DNA from: an uncultured Pseudomonadota bacterium
GTDB lineage: Bacteria; Myxococcota_A; UBA796; UBA9615
DNA length: 10,874 nt
NCBI GenBank assembly: GCA_937907595.1
Contig: CALCXL010000506.1
Span: 1 to 10,874, forward strand
Reading direction: 5' to 3'
Part shown: positions 7,001-10,874 of the stretch, in pieces
Position numbering within the stretch: position 1 is the first letter of the stretch
Layout of the letters: the number at the start of each line of letters is the position of its first letter
Translations under genes and position numbers: made by a program
The notes under the pieces: generated by a model
Told to the model about the DNA's origin: nothing
The model's input: the letters and a program-made list of their open reading frames with translations, nothing else
Database searches by the model: none

Positions 7001-7196
7001 CGCCGACGGCTCCGACGAGCTCCTGCTGGGCCTGCCCGGCGCGGTGGTGGGGGCCGAAGTGGGCGCCGGCGCCGTGGTGCTCATCGACCCCCTGACCGGG
7101 CCGACCTCCCGCCGTCGATCGCAGCAGTGGAACCAGGCCACGCGCAACATCGGCGGGGCGGCGGAGGCCGGCGACGGCTTCGGCGGGGCGCTCTGA
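4050..7196 (+). CDS. Lipoprotein: Asp-rich stalk, PLAT-like, PhoD-type phosphatase, seven-blade FG-GAP propeller
   Basis: A 1048-residue predicted lipoprotein. Residues 1-14 are a short lipoprotein signal ending in the lipobox LSAC (C14). Residues 19-87 are an aspartate stalk with ten DDDD blocks. Residues 101-195 resemble a PLAT/LH2 beta-sandwich (a LDNPxxxDFE stretch, then a strand ending in CLQVTLDG); this assignment is tentative. From about 226 a PhoD-like alkaline phosphatase/phosphodiesterase begins: an Fn3-like N-terminal part, then FGSC near 323, VGDSHYGN (D351, H353), WDDHDYVGNN (D390, D391, H392), LLDDRYWR (D445, D446, R447) and SGDIHRSEL (D522, H524), the usual metal-ligand motifs. 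This suggests calcium/iron-dependent phosphoester hydrolysis outside the cytoplasm. Residues from about 620 to the end are FG-GAP repeats (DFDGDGYPDLAVG and variants) forming seven blades. The last residues, GDGFGGAL, supply the strand missing from the first blade, so the apparently abrupt end is probably complete. Confidence 0.88.
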   Translation: MRTFLMFLLFLSACPDPVDVDDDDTTATVNDDDIADDDDSQDDDDSTDDDDAIDDDDAIDDDDSVDDDDSDDDDSVDDDDAGDDDDATPPVVDPGPPGFPSTLDVLHVTFVGAAGLFAGSNNLQAQLCLTATDCVGLDNPEFNDFEAEERNVFSFEGLGVDRSDIDRVELRTSGSDQYTLDCLQVTLDGEPLHCTDGMDLDLGDDGQTLWSSAPTLGCTSCTPSPLTNGPMLGSMEPGLGRLWVRTDATRQVLLRTGPDPSQLLPAQYAYPLAANDMTHVLEVAGLGPSELVHYAIDVDGITEATGSFTSAPEHGPGVSTFAFGSCSKFDDQPIFNVIADKDPDVFVFVGDSHYGNTNDLSDLRQHYRFAREIAPRAAFVATTPIVATWDDHDYVGNNTDGFAPGKEVAARVFAEYWANPSYGTPTVPGIFSSWRWGDVEYFLLDDRYWRAVDDSILGDGQTAWFVAALQASSATFKALVSGSQWTTDGSDDSWAAYPDAQQAVLQAVADSGIDGAFLLSGDIHRSELRLLAGGVGGYALPELVSSPLANTNSSCRGDGELSGCWDAGNYFLTVQADSTIPDPSLTTTVWSEAGAARDSWVVTLSELSNPAFVPADPATDSDFDGDGYPDLAVGTPGEAIGLDDGAGGVWVLPGGSAGLRSLGSASMSQDSGNVPGASEPGDHFGAALAAGDFDGDGFSDLAVGAPQEELGSVVGTGWVNVVPGGIDGLDPDAAFALRSDDAGVPGGGLSTDAAMGSALAAGDFDGDGYSDLAVGLPGEGGGRVLVYWGAASGISGAGATELSGDDGSFGARIEVSDVTGDGLDDVVIGAPDAAGGGSIAVFAGSPSGLGAASLAVLTHSGAADLGAVFAVGEWDGLPGEDVVAGLPSANAGTGQVLLWSGGPSGGTVGSSPFAAPPGGCGAGSDLALGSHEGQPVLAVGCAAVQEVHVVIGASVSVVDITDLPGPQIGGSPGIGSVLALRDIDADGSDELLLGLPGAVVGAEVGAGAVVLIDPLTGPTSRRRSQQWNQATRNIGGAAEAGDGFGGAL
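4104..4310 (+). repeat. GAC-codon repeat encoding ten tetra-aspartate blocks
   Basis: Codons 19-87 of the lipoprotein gene are mostly GAC, arranged as DDDD plus a two-residue spacer (ST, AI, AI, SV, SV, AG), giving a near 18-bp DNA period. There are ten DDDD blocks and one DDD. The likely role is an extended, highly acidic spacer between the lipid anchor and the folded domains. Such a repeat is prone to slippage in whole 18-bp units, which would change stalk length without losing frame. Confidence 0.9.
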
Positions 7197-7274
7197 CCAC
7201 GACGGCGGGCCCGCGCGGCGGCGCACACAACAGGGGTCAGCGGCGCGCGGCGGTCCCCACGACGTCCTCGCCGA
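7197..7274. other. Convergent intergenic gap, no clear terminator
   Basis: These 78 bp separate the stop codons of the lipoprotein gene and the membrane-protein gene. They contain the perfect 10-bp palindrome GCGGGCCCGC (7205-7214) and a possible 6-bp stem CCGCGC/GCGCGG (7211-7216 with 7245-7250). Neither is followed by a T-run on either strand, so an intrinsic terminator cannot be claimed. Confidence 0.4.
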
Positions 7275-7997
7275 TCACTCCACCTTCGGCCGCTCCGGCA
7301 GGTGGTAGTCGGCGGCGCGGTCCAGCACGGGCACCAGGAACTCGTCCACGGCCTCGGCGTCGCTGAACCAGACCGGCCCGAACACCGCGAAGAGCACCGT
7401 GCGGCCACGGCGCACCACCACCACCTGCCCGATGGGCCCCACCTCCCCCACCATGCGCGCGAAGTAGGCCTCGTCGCCCCAGCTCAGCAGCTCGCTGGTG
7501 TCCTCCAGCTCCACGCCCTCGGCGATCATGCGCACCCCCACCCCCGCGCCGAACTTGAGGGTGGAGAAGGTGGATCGCGCCTCGGACTGGCTGAGCTCGT
7601 CGCTGCGCGAGCTGCTGACGAAGGCGACCTGCTCGGCGTCGTCGGGCGGCTCGTACTCGTAGTCCCACTCCCGGGTGCCCAGCACCGACGGCCCGATGTC
7701 CAGCTGCTCCCACTGGGTGTCCGGCGCCCCCGCGTCGTCGACCCAGCCCTGCACGTCGACGATGTTGACGACGCCGGCGCGGTCCTCGGGCAGCACCGTG
7801 GGCGCGGTGGAGGCGATGTAGGCCCCCAGCCCCCCGAACCCGCCGCAGCACAGCAGGATCACGGCCACCACGGACCCCACCACGTACAGCGCGGTGCGAT
7901 CGGGCCGCTGCGGCCCCGAAGGCGCGGACGGCGACCTCATCGGCCCCGACGGCGCCCGGCCCCCATCGTCGGACAGCGGCTTCCACCCCTCGCTCAC
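7275..7997 (-). CDS. Single-pass membrane protein of unknown function
   Basis: A 240-residue protein with no family I recognise. The first 34 residues are polar and rich in Ser, Pro, Arg and Gly. A transmembrane helix spans about residues 35-62 (ALYVVGSVVAVILL, then a CCGGFGG glycine-rich part). The remaining roughly 175 residues form an acidic alpha/beta domain. Because the N-terminal stretch has several arginines, the likely topology is N-inside with the large domain outside the cytoplasm. The distal part (GQVVVVRRGRTVLFAVFG near 190-207, then an acidic helix) resembles small periplasmic domains such as the PsbP-like fold, but this is an impression only. The start is GTG at 7997-7995 with AGGGAGG (antisense of 8003-8009) 5 bases upstream. 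It is divergent from the DUF4157 gene across 149 bp and convergent with the lipoprotein gene. A shared promoter region with the DUF4157 gene is possible. Confidence 0.8.
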   Translation of the reverse strand: MSEGWKPLSDDGGRAPSGPMRSPSAPSGPQRPDRTALYVVGSVVAVILLCCGGFGGLGAYIASTAPTVLPEDRAGVVNIVDVQGWVDDAGAPDTQWEQLDIGPSVLGTREWDYEYEPPDDAEQVAFVSSSRSDELSQSEARSTFSTLKFGAGVGVRMIAEGVELEDTSELLSWGDEAYFARMVGEVGPIGQVVVVRRGRTVLFAVFGPVWFSDAEAVDEFLVPVLDRAADYHLPERPKVE

Positions 7998-8002
7998 GCG
8001 CG

Positions 8003-8009
8003 CCTCCCT
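8003..8009 (-). promoter_or_regulatory. Shine-Dalgarno AGGGAGG of the membrane-protein gene
   Basis: Read on the minus strand, AGGGAGG ends 5 bases before GTG 7997. This supports the non-ATG start; the nearby ATG at 8017-8015 is out of frame and stops after seven codons. Confidence 0.65.
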
Positions 8010-8063
8010 CTCCCCATGCGCCCATCCTGCCCCAGAATCGCGGCTCGACCACGACGCGGAATT

Positions 8064-8095
8064 TTGATCCTGCCCCCCCTTGCGCGCGTGATAAT
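8064..8095 (+). promoter_or_regulatory. Candidate promoter for the DUF4157 gene
   Basis: The gap 7998-8146 holds the only AT-rich patches in this neighbourhood. GATAAT at 8090-8095 matches five of six bases of the -10 consensus. The best -35 is TTGATC at 8064-8069, with a 20-bp spacer that is longer than optimal. Transcription would begin near 8102, about 45 bp before the start codon. The call rests on local composition and one good hexamer; an alternative sigma factor is equally possible. Confidence 0.35.
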
Positions 8096-8134
8096 CTGAG
8101 CGCCCTTTTCAGCCGACCTCTCGGGACCTTTCAC

Positions 8135-8141
8135 GGAGAAG
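8135..8141 (+). promoter_or_regulatory. Shine-Dalgarno GGAGAAG deciding the DUF4157 start
   Basis: GGAGAAG lies 5 bases (8 from the GGAG core) before GTG 8147. This supports a GTG start; the first in-frame ATG is only near 8361, without a comparable site. Confidence 0.6.
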
Positions 8142-8146
8142 AAACC

Positions 8147-10874
8147 GTGCCCCCCGATCAGGCGCTCGCACAGAACGCCCAACGCAGCCAGAAATCCGGC
8201 GCCGCTTCCGCTGAGGAGGCACGGTCGAAGTACGCCCAGGACTCGCAGGCCGCCAACGACAGCGTGCTGCGCAACGTCCAGGGCCACGGCGGCGGCGACG
8301 TCGTGCAGAAGAAGACCGGCGGCAAGGCGTCGGCGTCCGAGGGCAGCGCGTCGTCGGGGCCCATGAACTCGGATCTGGCCCCGCACCGCCAGGGGCCGGT
8401 CGCCGGCGACGTCAGCCCCGCCCAGGCGGCCGACTTCGGCCAGGACGTCGCCAGCCACGCCACCGACCCGCTGCAGAAGAAGCGCAGCGGCGCCGTGCAG
8501 GCCAAGGCCATCTCCGACAACGAGAAGGAGCAGGAGAAGGCGGCCCGAGGCCTGCGGGGCAGCGCCGGCAAGCTCCCCTTCAAGGACCAGATCCAGAAGT
8601 CATTCGGCACCCACGAGCTGGGCGACGTGCAGACCTTCCAGGACGAGGGCGCCAAGAAGGCCGCCCAGGAGATCGGCGCCAAGGCCTACGCCATGGGCAA
8701 CAAGATCGCCTTCGGCGGCTCGCCCGATCTGCACACCGCCGCGCACGAGGCCGCCCACGTCATCCAGCAGCGCGCGGGCATCACCGGCGGCGCCAAGTGG
8801 GAAGCCCACGCCGACAAGGTGGCCGACGCCGTGGTCGCTGGCGAAGACGCCCAGCCCCTGCTGGACGAGGTCAGCGGCGGCGGCGGCGCGGACAAGTACT
8901 TCGGCCAGGGCGAGGGCGAGGTCCAGAAGAAGGCCACCGACGTCGCCAAAGACCACATCGCCGGCGGCTACTTCAAGGCGGAGAATGCCAAGGCGTCCCT
9001 GGGCGCGGGCATGGAGGGCGCCGCGCAGGCGGAGGACACGGCCGACCAGGCCGCCTTCCCGGTCATCGAAGAGAAGATGGGCCCCGAGGCCGAAGAGACG
9101 GCCCCCGAGGAGCAGGTGGAGGCCCCGACCGGCGACGGTCCCCCCGGCGACGGTGTCGAAGGCGCGGATCCCGGCGCCCCGGACCTGCCGGAGACCCAGA
9201 ACCTGGACGCCCCGGCCCAGCCCAACGCGCCCAACCTCCCCACCGGGGAGGACGCAGACGTCGCCGCCATGAAGCGGGACTTCGGCGCGTCGCTGCGCTC
9301 CATGCCCACGTCGGTGGACGGGCTGAAGACGGACCCGGGCCCCTCTCCGGAGGTGCAGCTCGCCGGCCAGTCGGACCCCGAGCGCAGCGAGCGCCAGGCA
9401 TCCGAGACCGTCAACAAGTCGGACACGGCCCTGGCGGAGGCCACCGCGGCCATCGACAACGGCCCCGGCCCCGAGCAGGTCCAGCCGAAGGCCGTGTCTG
9501 AGACCCACCAGGTGGAGGTGCCCGACGTCCCCGTGCTCGGCGGCATGGACGACATCGAGAAGGCGGTCGAGTTCAACGGCATGTCGAAGGTGACGGCCGA
9601 GATCAAGGCCAAGACGGACGAGGTCGGCCAGGCGCAGCTCGCCTCCACCGTGGCCGAGGCCCAGGCGGAGCTGGACAAGGCCAGCTCGGACCGCATGGCC
9701 AGCCGGGACCGGGAGATCGCCAACGCGGAGGCGGAGAACACCCGCCTCATCGACGAGGCCAACCGCGAGCAGGACGCGGAGGTGGCGAAGGCCCGCGCGG
9801 ACATCGACGGCAAGCGCAGCGACACCAAGCGCCAGCAGGACACCGAAGTCGCGGCGATCAAGTCGAAGTCGGAGACGGAGAAGGCGAAGGTCAAGGGGGA
9901 CATCGACCGCGAGGTCAGCGCGCGCAACAAGGAGGTCGACGACAAGTTCAAGGAGACCAAGCGCGAGGCGGAGACCAAGCAGCAGGAGGCCGAGCGGGAG
10001 GCCGCGCGCAAGAAGGCCGAGGCCGAGCGGGAGGCGGAGAACGACTCCTGGTGGGACCGCGCGGTCAGCGCCGTCACCTCCGCCTTCGACGCCCTGGCCA
10101 GCGCGATCACGTCCCTGCTGGACGGCCTCATGGAGGCGGTCAACGCGCTGGTGGACCTGGCCAAGGACTTCGCCAACTCGGTCATCGACGCCTGCCTGAG
10201 CTTCGTGGTCGCGGCCCTGGAGGCCTACGGCGACATGCTCAAGGCCCTGGTGGACGGGCTGTTGGGCGACATCTTCCCGGGGCTGGCCGCCGCCCTCAAC
10301 GAGTTCATCGACGCCGCGGTGAACCTGGCCGTCTCCGCGGTCAACTTCATCGCCGAGAAGCTGAAGGAGGGCATCAACGCCCTGCTGGACGCGGTCGCCG
10401 GCGCCCTCAACGCGATCATCGGCGCCTACAAGGCCGCCATCCAGGCCGCGCTCGCCCTGGCCAAGGCCGTGCTGACCGGCGACTGGGAGGCCCTGGGCCG
10501 CATGATCCTGGAGGGGGTCCTGCAGCTGGCCGGCATCCCCCCCGCCGACTTCTACGCGCTGATCGACCAGGCGATGGGCTCCATCGACACCATCATCGAG
10601 GACCCGGGCGCCTTCGTCGGCAACGTCATCGACGCGGCGGCCGGCGGCATGGAGCAGTTCGGGGACAACATCCTCGGGCACCTGCAGACCGGCTTCTTCG
10701 AGTGGATCGTCGGCCCCCTGGGCGAGATGGGCGTGACGCTGCCCACGTCCTGGGATCTGGCCGGCATCTTCGGCCTGGCCGCGCAGGTGCTCGGGCTGAC
10801 CCAGGACGGCATCCGCGGCGTGATCGAGGAGGAGCTTGGCGAGGGCGCCGGCGTCGTCTTCGACTACATCTGGC
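8147..10874 (+). CDS. Giant DUF4157 protein, putative eCIS-linked effector or tail-like protein (3' end missing)
   Basis: The frame is open from GTG 8147 to the window end (909 complete codons, no stop). Residues 1-140 are a polar, Ala/Gln/Ser/Gly-rich, probably disordered region. Residues 143-211 match DUF4157: an FKDQIQKSFG start, AYAMGNKIAFG, then AAHEAAHVIQQ with H200, E201 and H204 forming HExxH, the zincin signature kept in this domain. Short VQxK/LQKK motifs recur at 53, 109, 117, 259 and 445. About 305-445 is an acidic Pro-rich linker. About 486-630 is a highly charged Glu/Lys/Arg/Ala coiled coil, followed by WW (635-636) and a long run of amphipathic, Ala/Leu-rich helices. From about 835 there is a block (QFGDNILGHL, then SWDLAGIFGLAAQVLGL) like those I recall in large DUF4157 and tail-like proteins. 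DUF4157 is known from proteins associated with extracellular contractile injection systems. The catalytic activity of HExxH is unproven, and no payload domain is visible before the cut. Confidence 0.85.
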   Translation, partial: MPPDQALAQNAQRSQKSGAASAEEARSKYAQDSQAANDSVLRNVQGHGGGDVVQKKTGGKASASEGSASSGPMNSDLAPHRQGPVAGDVSPAQAADFGQDVASHATDPLQKKRSGAVQAKAISDNEKEQEKAARGLRGSAGKLPFKDQIQKSFGTHELGDVQTFQDEGAKKAAQEIGAKAYAMGNKIAFGGSPDLHTAAHEAAHVIQQRAGITGGAKWEAHADKVADAVVAGEDAQPLLDEVSGGGGADKYFGQGEGEVQKKATDVAKDHIAGGYFKAENAKASLGAGMEGAAQAEDTADQAAFPVIEEKMGPEAEETAPEEQVEAPTGDGPPGDGVEGADPGAPDLPETQNLDAPAQPNAPNLPTGEDADVAAMKRDFGASLRSMPTSVDGLKTDPGPSPEVQLAGQSDPERSERQASETVNKSDTALAEATAAIDNGPGPEQVQPKAVSETHQVEVPDVPVLGGMDDIEKAVEFNGMSKVTAEIKAKTDEVGQAQLASTVAEAQAELDKASSDRMASRDREIANAEAENTRLIDEANREQDAEVAKARADIDGKRSDTKRQQDTEVAAIKSKSETEKAKVKGDIDREVSARNKEVDDKFKETKREAETKQQEAEREAARKKAEAEREAENDSWWDRAVSAVTSAFDALASAITSLLDGLMEAVNALVDLAKDFANSVIDACLSFVVAALEAYGDMLKALVDGLLGDIFPGLAAALNEFIDAAVNLAVSAVNFIAEKLKEGINALLDAVAGALNAIIGAYKAAIQAALALAKAVLTGDWEALGRMILEGVLQLAGIPPADFYALIDQAMGSIDTIIEDPGAFVGNVIDAAAGGMEQFGDNILGHLQTGFFEWIVGPLGEMGVTLPTSWDLAGIFGLAAQVLGLTQDGIRGVIEEELGEGAGVVFDYIW

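Noticed and set aside
4020..7226. A 1068-codon open frame on the minus strand
   Set aside because: It is the antisense shadow of the PhoD/FG-GAP lipoprotein gene; composition is Gly/Ala/Val/His-biased with no recognisable domain.
7205..7250. GC-rich palindromes between convergent genes as an intrinsic terminator
   Set aside because: There is no T-run after either hairpin on either strand, and short palindromes are expected by chance at this GC content.
8600..10681. A 693-codon open frame on the minus strand opposite the DUF4157 gene
   Set aside because: The product is low-complexity, Leu/Gly/Val/Asp-rich, with no motif. The plus-strand frame has DUF4157 with HExxH, a coiled coil and a Shine-Dalgarno site.

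Overview
The window is very GC-rich and gene-dense. No rRNA, tRNA, CRISPR array or insertion sequence is visible. It carries six protein-coding loci, two of them cut by the window edges. Several traits point to a Myxococcota-type (former Deltaproteobacteria) genome: a secreted protein with MopE-type Asp/Cys calcium-binding repeats and a MYXO-CTERM-like tail, a lipoprotein with long GAC-encoded aspartate spacers and an FG-GAP propeller, and a giant DUF4157 protein. The taxonomic placement is inferred from protein style, not from a marker gene.

Layout: (1) 2-1063 (+), the 3' part of an AAA_14/DUF4143 ATPase, whose stop codon lies in a 23-bp-period tandem repeat. (2) 1135-2730 (+), an exported MopE-repeat protein with a tripartite C-terminal anchor. 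It is followed after 24 bp by a small unrecognised gene (2755-3064) that appears frameshifted in a C5 run. (3) 3098-4012 (-), an extended-SDR NAD(P)-dependent epimerase/dehydratase-like enzyme. (4) 4050-7196 (+), a large lipoprotein combining an Asp-tetrad stalk, a PLAT-like domain, a PhoD-type metallophosphatase and a seven-blade FG-GAP propeller. It is divergent from (3) with only 37 bp between the start codons. (5) 7275-7997 (-), a small single-pass membrane protein of unknown function. (6) 8147-10874 (+, runs off the end), a long DUF4157 protein divergent from (5). It has an HExxH motif, repeated VQxK motifs, a long charged coiled coil and a helix-rich C-terminal region.

The two exported proteins (1135 and 4050) use the same tetra-aspartate linkers although they are anchored differently, which suggests a common cell-surface design. 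The DUF4157 protein is the most interesting locus. DUF4157 is known as a recurrent domain in large proteins linked to extracellular contractile injection systems (eCIS), but no eCIS structural gene is in this window, so the link is only a hypothesis. I see no complete new multigene system here. The main leads are the architecture of the DUF4157 protein and the PLAT-PhoD-propeller lipoprotein.
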